Under the pieces are notes generated by a model that saw only the letters and a list, made by a program, of their open reading frames with translations, searched no databases and was not told the origin of the DNA. 64,000 nucleotides of DNA from Morella rubra. Taxonomy: Eukaryota; Streptophyta; Magnoliopsida; Fagales; Myricaceae. Shown one piece after another: positions 1 to 10,450 of this stretch (position 1 is the first letter of the stretch; every line of letters begins with the position of its first letter). The position numbers were made by a program, and so were the translations under genes. The stretch spans positions 17,469,627-17,533,626 of the forward strand of contig CM025853.1 of assembly GCA_003952965.2 (NCBI GenBank). The letters run 5' to 3'.

Positions 1-472
1 GTTGGTCTGTGTCAACACATTCCTTGACATATGCGTATTCAGCTGGTTGTGGTCATTTATATCCCTTGGATAATGTTGGAGAAGAGATAGATTCTCTTGT
101 GATTGAATTCATCCTTTCCATCTCATTAGTCTTTTATGTTATCTTACCATTTTTTGTCGGGTGATTGGGGCAAACCACTTTGTCTCTCTTAGGATGCCAT
201 TCTGCTAGTTAAGGCGCAGTATCCGGTACGATAGTTTGTTACAGTTGGATGTTACCACACTTTTAGATATATCTTTGTTCATATCATCATTACTTTCTCG
301 TTGGATGTCAGAAGGACTTCGGTTGTATGCTGGTAAATTATAACTATGCACTCTGAACAGAAAAGCAGAGATAGAATACATTATAGATATGCTTAAATGA
401 AATAATTATTTGATACATTTGCTCAGAATGAGGTGTTTTTCCCTGGAACCCTCTTGATTCAAAGATAAGTAC

Positions 473-477
473 TTTTT

Positions 478-508
<31 letters not shown>

Positions 509-509
509 G
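473..509 (+). repeat. T15 G22 homopolymer tract in intron
   Basis: Fifteen T are followed directly by twenty-two G inside the intron upstream of the first visible HD-gene exon. Such a run is prone to slippage and its length may be an assembly estimate. On RNA it would be a G-run able to form quadruplexes. Confidence 0.8.
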
Positions 510-725
510 TTACTTAGGTTATTTCCTGATTTTGAATGAGTGAGTTCTTGGTCTTTGTAATTAAGTCTAATTTTCCTCTGTATCTTGCTGCATTCGTCAC
601 ACTTTTCTCTATAGCTTGGATAGAATGTTATTTGTTTTGTTATTTATATGACACTATTTCATAATGGTTTTACAGTTCATATTTGCTCCTTTGGATGTAT
701 GATAGATGTACCGTGGGATTTTCAG

Positions 726-1699
726 GTTTCAAAGATGAGCTTGCTGGTCTTGTAAATCTTGAGCTTTTTCCAGAATTTGAAATTGTGCAAGATGCTGATC
801 GTCTGGATGCAATTGGTGCAGTTGGTAATTTGATTTTTTCATATGTGCTATAATAGAACGGCATCCATGTTTCACTGTGTGAATTACAAGAAACTAAGGT
901 TTTGACTGAAGGGTTCATTTGTGCTCTTGCATAATGAGGTGTTACAAGCTTAAGCTTGTGAAGGCTACATGGTTGTTCTAGGACTTATACTGGCTTTGTG
1001 GTCTCAAGTGATCTTTATACTTTAGGCTTCCATCCTCTCCCATAAACTCTTCCACCCCCACTGCCTGCCCTCCCTCCCTTCTGCACAAAACCCAAAAAGG
1101 AAAAGAAAAGATTTAGTGTCCAAGGTTTATTCTAAGATAAATGTGTGTATAAAGATTGTCTTACTGTTCGTTCATCATTTTGGTTTATACTTCACTGTGT
1201 TCGTTACTTTGGTTGAGCTAATTCCACTTTTTGATAGCATCATCATGTATCATCTACGGTTTTACATGTAAGTTATCTCAATTTCAGGTATTGCTCGTTG
1301 CTTTACTTTTGGTGGAAGTAGGAGCAGGGTGCTACATGATCCTGCAATTCAGCCACGGTCCGATTTATGCAAGGAACAGTACATGAAGAAAGATGAGCAG
1401 ACGACTCTAAATCATTTTCACGAAAAGCTTCTCAAGCTGAAGGATTTGATGAAAACTAAGGTAAAAGCAATGAATTGAAGGCACACTGCCAGCCTTGTCT
1501 GCCCTAAGTTTCCTATCATTTGTGTGCATCAGTGCATTTTTCTTTGTTCTTAGCTTGGACGGGATGGTCTAACCCTTCTTAATTTATGTGTGGCATTTGG
1601 CACCAAATTCAGGCTGGGCAGAAAAGAGCTGAGAGGAGGCACAAGTTCATGGAGGAGTTTCTAAATGAGTTCTATGAAGAGTGGGACGGGAGAGCTTGA
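726..1699 (+). CDS. HD-domain metal-dependent phosphohydrolase, YedJ-like, last three exons
   Basis: Three exons join in frame: 726-824, 1288-1460 and 1613-1699, with the stop at 1697-1699. Each intron begins GT and ends AG, and the reading phase is kept across both junctions. The first exon ends in the motif QDADRLDAIGAVG, which continues as IARCFTFGG in the next exon. This is the conserved DADRLDAxGAxGIAR signature of bacterial YedJ and its plant homologues, which belong to the HD superfamily of divalent-metal phosphohydrolases; the Asp-Ala-Asp belongs to the metal or substrate site. The C-terminus is a charged helix (HEKLLKLKDLMKTKAGQKRA, then an RRHKFMEEFL segment) ending EEWDGRA. The N-terminal part with the metal-binding histidines is absent from 1-725 and must lie upstream of the window. 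No disruption is visible, so this is probably a working gene. Its physiological substrate in plants is not known to me. Confidence 0.85.
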
Positions 1700-1738
1700 A
1701 AGCGATCTCTGGTTTTACTGTTGACTGTTTTAATCTTT

Positions 1739-2185
1739 ACTACATTTTATAACAAAGAGAAAAAAGATGTTTTATTTTTTCAGCTGCAAACTGAGAATCT
1801 CGACTTCTGTCTCACTCCCAATGATGTATTTCATTATAGATGTGTAAACGGGGAAAGGGATATTCCCATTTGTACTAGTCATTTGGATAAAGCTTAGTGG
1901 GCTAGCGACATTTGATGCAATCATGTTGTCATATTGGCTTGAGCCCTTTCTTATTACTACCTGGCAGGATTCGAATATGTCATCCCCCGCAAAAGAAGGG
2001 GATTCTGTGCTTGCGTCAAATTTCATTGCTGCAATTCATTGACTGGGTTTCGGGTCTCGGATGTTCATTTCCGCTTGTTTGATTGCAAAACAAATTTTGT
2101 AGGTATTTAACAATAAGGTCAAAGTAACAAGTTTCTAAGTCTGCAGTAAAAAAATCTATTGTTTTGCAGAAAACAAACCAAGGGT
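1739..2185. repeat. Duplicated block, copy 1 (3' flank of the HD gene)
   Basis: This stretch, just after the HD-gene stop codon, recurs in the same orientation at about 33774-34205 with small indels and substitutions. The shared part includes a run on the minus strand that stays open in both copies. It is the first of two collinear blocks shared between the left edge of the window and the 33.8-38.4 kb region. Confidence 0.8.
1772..2026 (-). CDS. Unidentified C-terminal ORF, convergent with the HD gene
   Basis: An 84-codon minus-strand frame that I do not recognise. It contains the segments PSFAGDDIFESC and GNIPFPVYTSIMKYIIGSE and ends in two lysines. A possible 3' splice site (TTGCAG) lies just before the first ATG, so this could be a terminal exon. 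Its last ~50 codons are also open in the duplicate near 33.8-34.0 kb, with only five amino-acid changes seen by eye. There the upstream part has a stop where this copy reads through. Conserved reading in two copies hints at coding origin, but the frame lies across the 3' flank of the HD gene and may be fortuitous. Confidence is low. Confidence 0.3.
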   Translation of the reverse strand: MKFDASTESPSFAGDDIFESCQVVIRKGSSQYDNMIASNVASPLSFIQMTSTNGNIPFPVYTSIMKYIIGSETEVEILSLQLKK

Positions 2186-2429
2186 CCATTTGTTTCGTTG
2201 TAAAGCACATTTTTTATGAAGCAGTTTCAGATACATTATGTTTCAGTAAAATATTATAATTTTTAGTATTTGTTTGTTACATCAAATATATTTTTTAAAA
2301 GTATTTTTCAATTTTTTTGATGTATGTTATATTTTTTGTAATTTTATATGATTAATAAAATTAACTTTTAACATCAATTTGAAATGAAGTAGAATAAAAT
2401 TAAGTTTTTGAGAGAGTAAGAAAGGGGTC

Positions 2430-3562
2430 AAATTCCTTTGAACGGTTTAGTTTCGGGTTAGGAACCCAAATACTAACCTAATTTTTTGTTTGGGTTCGTG
2501 TTTTAAAACATGAACTCGACCCTGAAAAAGTCTAAAATCGTTAGGGTCGAGTTCCTTTGAATACTAGGGTTTCAAGATAGAAACGTGAACACAAACTTGA
2601 TTTTTTTCGAGTTCATGTTTCAAAACTTGACCCCAACCCTAGGAAAAGCTAAAATCATCGGGGTCAGGTTCTTTTGAATGCTTTAGTTTTAGGTCAAAGA
2701 CTTGAACACGAACTTGATTTTGTCGGGTTTATGTTTCAAGACCCAACCCCGAAAAAGCTAAAATCGTTAAGGTCAGGTTCTTTTGAATTATTTGGTTTCG
2801 GGTTAGAAACGTAAACACGAATCTGATTTTTCTAGGGTTCATGTTTCAAAACCCAATCCCAGCCCTAAAAAAAGCTAAAATCTTCGGGGTCGGGTTCCTT
2901 TGAATACATTAGTTTCAGGTTAGAGACCCGAACATAGACCTGAATTTTCTTCAATTCATGTTTCAAAACCTGACCCTAACCCAGAAAAATGCTAAAATCA
3001 CCGAGGTCGGGTTCCTTTGAATACTTTAGTTTCGGGTTGGAGACCCAAACACAGAATTAAATTTTCTCCGGTTCATGTTTAAAACCTAACCTCAAAAAAA
3101 GTCAAAATCGTCAGGGTCGGGTTCTTTTGAATGATTTGGTTTCGGGTTAGAAATGCAAATACGAACCTGATTTTTCTTGGGTTTATGTTTCAAAACCCGA
3201 TCCCAACCCTAAGAAAAGCTAAAATCGTCGAGGCCAGGTTCCTTTGAATGTTTTAGTTTCGGGTTAGAGACCGGAACACAGACCCGAATTTTCTTCAATT
3301 CATGTTTCAAAACCTGACCCTAACCCAGAAAAATGCTAAAATCGTTGGGGTTGGGTTCCTTTGAATGCTTTAGTATCGGGTTGAAGACCCGAACACAGAC
3401 TTGAATTTTCTCCGGTTCATGTTTCAAAACCCAACCTCAAAAAAAGTCAAAATCGTCGGGGTCAGGTTCTTTTGAATGATTTGGTTTTGGGTTAGAAAAG
3501 CAAACACGAACCTGATTTTTCTTGGGTTTATGTTTCAAAACCCGATCCCAACCCCGAAAAAA
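2430..3562. repeat. Tandem repeat, about ten ~115-bp units with a ~344-bp higher-order period
   Basis: The phrase TTC(C/T)TTTGAAT followed by TTTAGTTTCGGGTTAGA recurs about every 108-120 bases, near 2431, 2551, 2670, 2778, 2895, 3012, 3121, 3239, 3356 and 3466. Units differ, but units three apart are more alike: the unit at 3012 matches 3356, and the unit at 3121 matches 3466. That gives a trimeric higher-order period of about 344 bases. No coding potential is seen. Confidence 0.85.
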
Positions 3563-3620
3563 GCTACATTGGAACGGTATACATTTTTATCCTAAAAGTA
3601 AAACTGGACACTTATTTTAG

Positions 3621-5191
3621 GGGGAAAAGTCACTTTGAGCTCTCTGACTACCAATGCAATTTCAAATAGAACTTTAAACACCAATCTTGACACATTGTGT
3701 TGGAATCGAGAGATCGCAGCGGAAACGATCGTTGAATCAAAACAGCCCAAGCGTTCTGCCTCCTTCAGATCCACGCACACAACTTTGAGAGAGATTTTAA
3801 AGAGAGAAAATCTAGAGAGAGAAATTCTCGCGTGAAAATGATTTCTCTTCTTTCTCAAACGAGTTTTTGAGCTATTTATAATGGCTGGCTCAGAACTCAA
3901 CTGTGCTATAGCGTGGGATCTTTAGGGATCTCATATCTCAGCCGTAGGATCATCATGAAAAACTCTTTTTCATTAAACTCCCTTATATTCTGTAATCCGA
4001 ATTTATAGGCTTCTACAAATTGTGATCATGTCCATTAACATATCACAATTGACCCCCGAGATAATGAGATTGTTTTTGTGAAATCCCTTTTGCTAACAAT
4101 TATACGTTTATTTATCCTTCCACCATACTATATTCCACATGAGCTAATAACACTGGAATAATATCACCAATTAAGTCCCTAGCTCATATAATTCTTAATT
4201 CTCAGTCTGTAACTAGTTGGACTTCCAAAACTTTCCAAAATATTTTCGCAAATATTTACTTCATATATTAATAAGTAAAAACCGTGAAAACACTTTTCAC
4301 AAAATCTTGCTACGCAGCATTTTATGTGAGTCCAACAATATACAGACATAATGAATATACTGCCTCATCAAGAGACTGGTGGATTCCATATTGAGCAATT
4401 ATACAAATTCACTTACTATGCACAAGGCCCAACATTATCTGGAATATTTGATCTATGAAGATCATCACCAAATGATTCAATCAAAGCACAAGCACACAAC
4501 AAGCAAACCTGCATAACTCTCTCAGGTCTAAGGACAACATAAGCTAATTGTGTTGAATACCATTCTCTACATCAGTGATCGTTTCCAGAAGGTATTCATA
4601 TTTGATCCGGTTCAGTGCATGTACTCTTACATTGCACCCACTCGTCTGCTTAAGGTCACCACCTCAATGACGGAGTCCATCATTCTATCTTATAGAGGCA
4701 CAACGAGTGTAGACCTATTTGTACATTATCATGTATCTTGGTCTAGAACAAAGTGAGTCAACAAGGATCGAAAAGTCATACTCCCCGCTTCGATTCATTA
4801 ATCATTGGCCTGACTTTTCTACAATATTGCTCAACAATATGACATCTAATGTCATTACATGTACCCAAAATAATATACAAGTGATTAATCAACAATAATA
4901 ATTATCTCATAATTATGCAAAATGATTGGTTTTGAGGGTATACATCTAACACATTGAGCCCTCCAACTTTCACAATTAATCAAATTGCGACATGAAATAA
5001 AATATGAGGGTCAAAATCGTGCCATGTGGCTTATTCACAACATACGTGGCATGAGTTTGATCGTTGGATCTTTTTTGGAATGCAAATTGATAAAATTTGG
5101 TAGTTCGTGAGCTTAATTTATCAAAGGTGATAGTTTAAACCTCTATTTGAAATTGGATTGGTAGTTAGAGGGCTCAAAGTGATGTTTTCCC
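3621..5191. mobile_element. Foldback MITE, interrupted by a solo LTR
   Basis: The left arm begins GGGGAAAAGTCACTTTGAGC and the right arm ends in its imperfect reverse complement (GTGATGTTTTCCC). Arms are about 110 bases and face each other across a short centre. The unsplit copy at 37356-37667 is about 310 bases long; here a 1.25-kb LTR is inserted in the left arm. There is no coding sequence, so this is a non-autonomous DNA transposon. The superfamily is not determined. Confidence 0.8.
3698..4951 (-). mobile_element. Solo LTR, TSD CATTG
   Basis: A 1254-base insertion begins TGTTGGAATC and ends ATCTAACA (TG...CA ends). It is bounded by the 5-base direct repeat CATTG at 3693-3697 and 4952-4956. 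The paralogous site near 37427 has a single uninterrupted CACATTGAGCCC, which is a natural empty site. No internal domain is present, so this is the product of LTR-LTR recombination. The minus orientation is inferred from the TGTTAGATGT start and ATTCCAACA end, which look like Copia LTR termini. Confidence 0.9.
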
Positions 5192-5935
5192 TTAGTTTAT
5201 TCTTGGAATATATCTAACATTCCAACATACGACATTGGTATTTGAACAACACTGTATGGTTTTAGAATATGTTATCAAACATATTGAATTTAGAAATTTG
5301 TAAATAAAATGTACAAATATGTTATCAGATGAAATATTAAAGGTGCACGGATTTTACATATATAATTCTACAATTACATTGTTAGGTATTACAATACAAC
5401 AAATAGAACAATTGTTCAGCAGAAAATCTATAAACAAATTATTGTTTAAGTGAATCCTATAATCTTCAAATGGTGGACTTGGGTATTTCCTAAATCTGCT
5501 ACGCTATATATATATATATATATCTTGTCTCATATGCTAAAGGATCTTTGCTGAACTTTTATCTTGAAATTTATGTACAACAAAATAAGTTGAAAAATAT
5601 ATGATTTACACTACAAAACGAATATAGAGTAAAATTGTTTACAAAAGTTAAACAAACATGAAAAAATCAGAAATAGGAATATACATTAAACATTTCAAAT
5701 AGGATTAACATATTGATAACCAAACACTTACCTCCTAAAAAGAAGGCTAGATTACTCCATTAGTTCATGTGGTATTTTTTTGTCATATAGTAGTCCCTGT
5801 GGAATATTAATGTGTCAATACAACCTTTTTCTGTCGATTGACATCTGTATTTGGATAGCGAACTCTTATGTGGATAGCAGCGACACGTTCTAAACAACAC
5901 CAGACCTTCACGTATCCATTCCTAGTAGTTAATAA

Positions 5936-6410
5936 ATTTAGTGTTTATCTCTCTTTATATACAACCAATAGATTAATATAGTAGAACAGAGGTTCCTTTA
6001 TAATTCTCTATAGATTGTCTCTACATTTTCTCCAAAATCATTAAACTCTTAGGATAATGTATAACTCAACATGTGCTTGTCATCATGTTATGCAGAAATT
6101 AGCCCTAGATTTACATTTTCTACAAAATCTCTAAATTATTTTAAAAACCAAAAATTAGGAAATAAACTTAAAAAAATTATAAGTCATATGATTTTAATTT
6201 TAGGTGACGTGTCTCAACTTATGATTGGAATTGGAATTGACGTCTGAATCTTTAATTTTGATAATTAAATTGTATGAGTAAAATCATAGTTAGCCCTATA
6301 AGTATGAGCAAAAATCAAATTGGTACCTTTAATTATCAATTCTGCGATTTGAGACCCATAACTTTTGAAAACCATCAATTCTAGCCCCCCGTCTAAATTA
6401 GGCGTTAAAT
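5936..6410. other. No gene recognised
   Basis: AT-rich sequence without a convincing reading frame, tRNA or repeat boundary. It ends at the left arm of the large inverted-repeat element. Confidence 0.5.
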
Positions 6411-6638
6411 GTGAGACCCCGACTTAGAGACTAGTAGCATCGATCAATTTAGGTTTCCTTCGACGGCAATTCAGACATTAAAATTTTACTTCTTGACTCT
6501 TTAAGTTTTTGCACTATATTGAATTATTGAGAAAAGAAATGTATGGTTGACTTGATTTAAAATTATGTCTAAGGTGAAATTTTCCTTTAGCACTTTTTTG
6601 TGCATCTTTATTAATAATTTAAATGCTATATTTGTTTG

Positions 6639-8210
6639 TGAAAGTTTAAGTAACAACCCAAGAGGGGGGGTGAATTGGGTTTTAATAAATTTTCAATCCT
6701 TTTTGAAAATAATTTCCGAAGTATAACATTAAAGCATAAAACACAAAGAGCAGTGATATGAACGTGGAAAAATAAGAGATAGAGTTAGAGAGATGACACC
6801 GTATTTTTAGGTGGTTCGGCCAACTCTTGCCTACGTCCACCCCCAAGGCTATTTACTTCCTTGGGCTTCCTTCACTATTTTTCAAATAGTAAATACACCT
6901 TAGCTTCCGGGGTGCTAAGGAACCTTTACAAAGCATTTTTCCCAAGGGATTTCTTCTACTCTCACAAGTAGGACAAGTGTTTACCCAACACTCACGTGTT
7001 TACAAAGAATGGGTACAAAGTGGAATGTCAACGATTTGGCTTTTAAAGTCGTATGAAGCAAGTGTAAAGTACAAAGGTGCACACGAGGACAAGAGTATGT
7101 AGAAAGCTGAAGTTTAGCAGGGGAATAACTGGCTTTCTCAGTATGAGTAGTCTTCTATCTTATTTAAGGCACTTTCTCTCTCTAGAAGTTCGGTCATAGA
7201 GTAATTTCAATTTTAATCGCAAGACGGTTGTTTTCTTCTTTTCTTCTTCTTTCTATTTATACCACTTTTGACTTAACCGGTCACCTGGGATTTTAAAGAG
7301 TCATTGGAGGGAAGTTGTCAACATTCCAGGATTTCAGCAAAAAAATCGTGGTATGTGTCAGCGCATAATCAGCATGAGTTGATCTGGAAGATCTCTCGAA
7401 AATGCAATGTCTGACATCTCTTCATTATCCCAAGGTAACTGCAATGTGTACATCTCATCATTAAGCCGAGGTCCCCTTTACTGACCGAGGTATCTATCTC
7501 GGTTTGTCACCTGTCCTCTTTACAAATCTAGGTATCTATCCCGGTTCCTTCTTAAGCTCCATTTGTATTTCCGACTATTCCGAGGTGCTCTGAGGTGTGC
7601 TTTCTTATTACCATTTTTGAGCTCCGAGTTGTCCGAGGTGTTCCCGATGTGCTCCGAGTTTTTCCCTTATGATTTTCAAGGATCATCTCTAATTCTGACC
7701 ATCTCGAGGTGCTCCCGAGATGTTTGCTTTTACCGACATTCCCATAACATCTCGAGATGTTCATACATTTTTCCTACCTTTTCACAAACATTCCAAGATA
7801 CTGATATAATATCCCGATGTCCCCATTACTATCTCCAATGTGTCTCAGTGCAATGTGTTGACAAGATTTGATCTGAAGTTGGTTCTTTCGGCAGACAGTG
7901 CAATGTGTTGACACTAGTCTGCAATGTGTTGACACTATAAGTGCTGAAGAGGTTTTTCAGCAACTTGAAGGTGTTGTTTTCACTCAAATTCATCTTTAAG
8001 CACCTACAATATGAAAAATTGATTTTATCAACTTGTGTAATGGTGTTCAAGTGCACTTAGAAATATTTTTGTGAGATAACTCAATCATTTAAAATATATC
8101 TTAGAAAATAGTGGATTGACAAGGTAAAATCTAAAAGTCTTCAAAACTTAGGATTTTTGTTATCATCAAAATCAATTATGGATTGTTTGCAAAACAACCT
8201 TGGGCTAACA
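6639..8210 (-). repeat. 3' LTR of the SIRE-like element
   Basis: 1572 bases; on the minus strand it starts TGTTAGCCCAAGG and ends AAACTTTCA. It directly follows the purine tract at 8211-8224. It contains several TGTGTTGACAC motifs at 7852-7935. Confidence 0.93.
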
Positions 8211-8224
8211 ATCTCCCCCTTTTT
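8211..8224 (-). other. Polypurine tract
   Basis: On the minus strand the purine run AAAAAGGGGGAGAT lies immediately before the 3' LTR. This is the expected plus-strand primer position. Confidence 0.85.
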
Positions 8225-8861
8225 GATGATGACAAAACCATTTTAAAAACGACAATTTGCTAACAAATAGAAAAGCTGCCTCTGAGAACAAGCAGGAGTT
8301 TTTCATGACATGTTTAGTAAAAAGGACTTTAAGATTTTACAAAAATTTTGCAAGAGTTTCCTTTGTATATGGAGGTTTCCTAAAATTGAAAAGCAAGTAA
8401 AAACACTTCTATAAACATCCTCCAAACTTCAAATTTATCAATCAGAACACAAGACTTCAAATATTGATACCAAAAGAAAGTTAGGAATACTACTTGTAAA
8501 GCAAAACTCAAATGTCCATATTTAAGTGCAAGAGATAAGCACTTCCCAAATCCCTTATGATCACCATTAGAAGATCAGCAGAGATGAGCATAATAAAATA
8601 ATCCAATGGAGACATATAAATGAACATAGAGATCCACTAGATAAAGCAAGTCAAGGTGTTTCGTCAACCAAATGAATACAATCATAAGAGGACAAATTAA
8701 GATAAGTACAAAATGGAATGTCCTCTATAAAAGCTAGGAAGTCAACATAGTAAATCTCCTCTATAAAAGCTAGGAAGTCAGCATAGTCACTAATTTCTCC
8801 CCTTTGGCATCATAAAAAAAAAAATAGGATAAGGGGAAGGTCAAGGATAGGAGGAGTAGGG
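8225..8861 (-). other. Untranslated 3' part of the SIRE-like internal region
   Basis: No reading frame is supported. A short direct repeat containing CTCTATAAAAGCTAGGAAGT occurs twice near 8720-8780. Confidence 0.5.
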
Positions 8862-9260
8862 TCAAGGGTAATTTTTGGATTTCTTGATAGGAGGAGGAGG
8901 ATGCTCAATTTCAAATTTCTTCAGCCAATCCATCCAAGTCGTGGAGAACCAATATGTCCACTTTAGTACATGAGGACGAAGATTACGATCAAAATCCAGC
9001 TGCATTTCTGTGGCCTGAACAACATCCTCAGTTGATTTTTGCACAAATGTCTGAAGGACAGCAGAGGTAGCTTTGAATTCATTAACAGTATCTTGAATCA
9101 CATTGCTGGCCACATGGATGCTATTGTTGACTTGAAGTTTAAGTTGCCTCACGTCCTTATCAAGAGTCCTAAAACGCTCTGTATGAGCAGTGAGCAGCTT
9201 TTTAATATCATCAAACCCCGTTTTCATACTGTTGGCCATAGTGTCTAGAGTCTGACCCAA
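8862..9260 (-). CDS. Coiled-coil C-terminal part of the accessory (env-like) protein
   Basis: An open frame of 132 codons on the minus strand. It is rich in heptad-like spacing of hydrophobic residues (for example MKTGFDDIKKLLTAHTERF, then LDKDVRQLKLQV), which suggests a long coiled coil. The tail is proline- and lysine-rich (HPPPPIKKSKNYP). It lies downstream of RNase H, between the LPYG-type domain and the 3' LTR, where SIRE-lineage elements carry their env-like or accessory coding region. No signal peptide or clear membrane anchor is seen. The upstream part of the same protein is broken by frameshifts. Confidence 0.6.
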   Translation of the reverse strand: MGQTLDTMANSMKTGFDDIKKLLTAHTERFRTLDKDVRQLKLQVNNSIHVASNVIQDTVNEFKATSAVLQTFVQKSTEDVVQATEMQLDFDRNLRPHVLKWTYWFSTTWMDWLKKFEIEHPPPPIKKSKNYP

Positions 9261-9471
9261 TCTCTTCTATTCTTTCTTTATTTCATCCATGGAAGCTTCA
9301 AGGGAATTCACCGAGGCTCAGGAGAACTACCAATGGGGAATATCCAATCGGTGGAGGTGCTTCGGTTCTTGCAGTTGCTTCCTCTTCCTCATCTTCACTC
9401 TCTTCCTCAGATTCAGAATGAGGTGTCACAACACCTTTTCACCCATTCTCCATCCTCATTTTTCATGAAAA

Positions 9472-10450
9472 TCAACCTAAGAGTTTTCTTGTTACACTCC
9501 TTAGATTCTTTGGGTTTTTCTCTAACTTCCCTGTCATATCAACCTCAAAGGCATGAAACATGTGAGTGAAAAACATCCCATAAGGGAGCCCTTGTTTCTT
9601 CTTCTCAGTGGCTGCTTTCAGCATTGGCCAAGATTCATATGAGTCCGAGTAATCACAGTACATACAAACAATTCAAGTGATGTACTCAAAAACCAACCAT
9701 ATGATGATGGACAAAGCAGACTCCAACATAACCTAAGAATATCTAGGATTCAAAGTGTTTCTTTTAGCGGGTAAGGGCCTTGAAGTCATCAAGTCTCTTC
9801 TCCCCCATCATCAACCTCAGAGAATCAATATCCACACCGAAGCTTGTCTTCTTTGGGAACCCACAATCAAGAGAAGCTCCAGTGCGTTTTCATAAATCTC
9901 TGATGGAAGCTTCCAGAGGCTGAGATTCACAAAAGTCAGGAAAGGTGATGTAAGAGTTTTCTTGAAGAAACTCAACCTTGAAACATGTTGAAAAACATCC
10001 CAGCCCTTGTTTCTTCTTCTCATCATATGAATAGCATTGACCAAGGTTCATGGGAGTAGTAATCAACAGTACATACAAATAATTCTAGGAAATGTACTCA
10101 AATTTTCCGTCCTTGGTAAAATAATATTGCAACCATATGATGCAAAATCGTCTATGAATGATCACTGGCAGTGGGTCTAATTCACTAGGGTTGGATTATC
10201 CAACACAACCCTAAGAATATCAATGGCTCAACTTCAGACATACCTATCCATCCATCATCAAAGAACTTCTTTCCACATTAGGGGCAGAGGCCAAAGAATT
10301 CAAGAAGAACTGATAAATCAATTGTTTCCCATTCACATAGCATCTCAGATATTGAATTGAAAGTTTGCATAAACCAACTTCACCAAATAAACATAGCAAT
10401 TACTTTCAAATTCACAAAAACATTCCATCCTGATATTCAAACATCTCTTT
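9472..10450 (-). pseudogene. Accessory region resembling the 'putative plant transposon protein' domain, broken
   Basis: Minus-strand pieces include KKQGLPYGMFFTHMFHAFEV (codons within 9472-9663) and, further upstream, fragments reading LVYANFQFNI and FFGLCP. The LPYG-(hydrophobic)-(T/L)-F signature and the upstream W/VYANF-type block are typical of a plant-specific domain found in SIRE-type retroelements and annotated in Pfam, as far as I recall, as a putative plant transposon protein. Stops and frame changes separate the pieces. Part of the region is duplicated: 9540-9755 resembles 9975-10225. Function is unknown; it is neither pol nor a recognisable viral envelope. Confidence 0.55.

Larger units (their letters stand above)
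3565..5935. repeat. Duplicated block, copy 1 (pairs with 37306-38430)
   Basis: After removal of the solo LTR at 3698-4951, this block aligns collinearly with 37306-38430 through a foldback MITE, a (TA)n-rich stretch near 5503-5523 and the truncated start of a second MITE. It has the same orientation and many small differences. It extends the shared homology begun at 1739-2185. Confidence 0.85.

Noticed and set aside
3635..3835. Overlapping open frames at the MITE/LTR junction on both strands
   Set aside because: They cross the boundary between a MITE arm and a solo LTR, so they are chance frames created by the insertion.
8862..10450. Calling the accessory region a true retroviral-type envelope gene
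   Set aside because: No signal peptide or membrane anchor is visible; the legible motifs fit a plant-specific transposon-associated domain instead.
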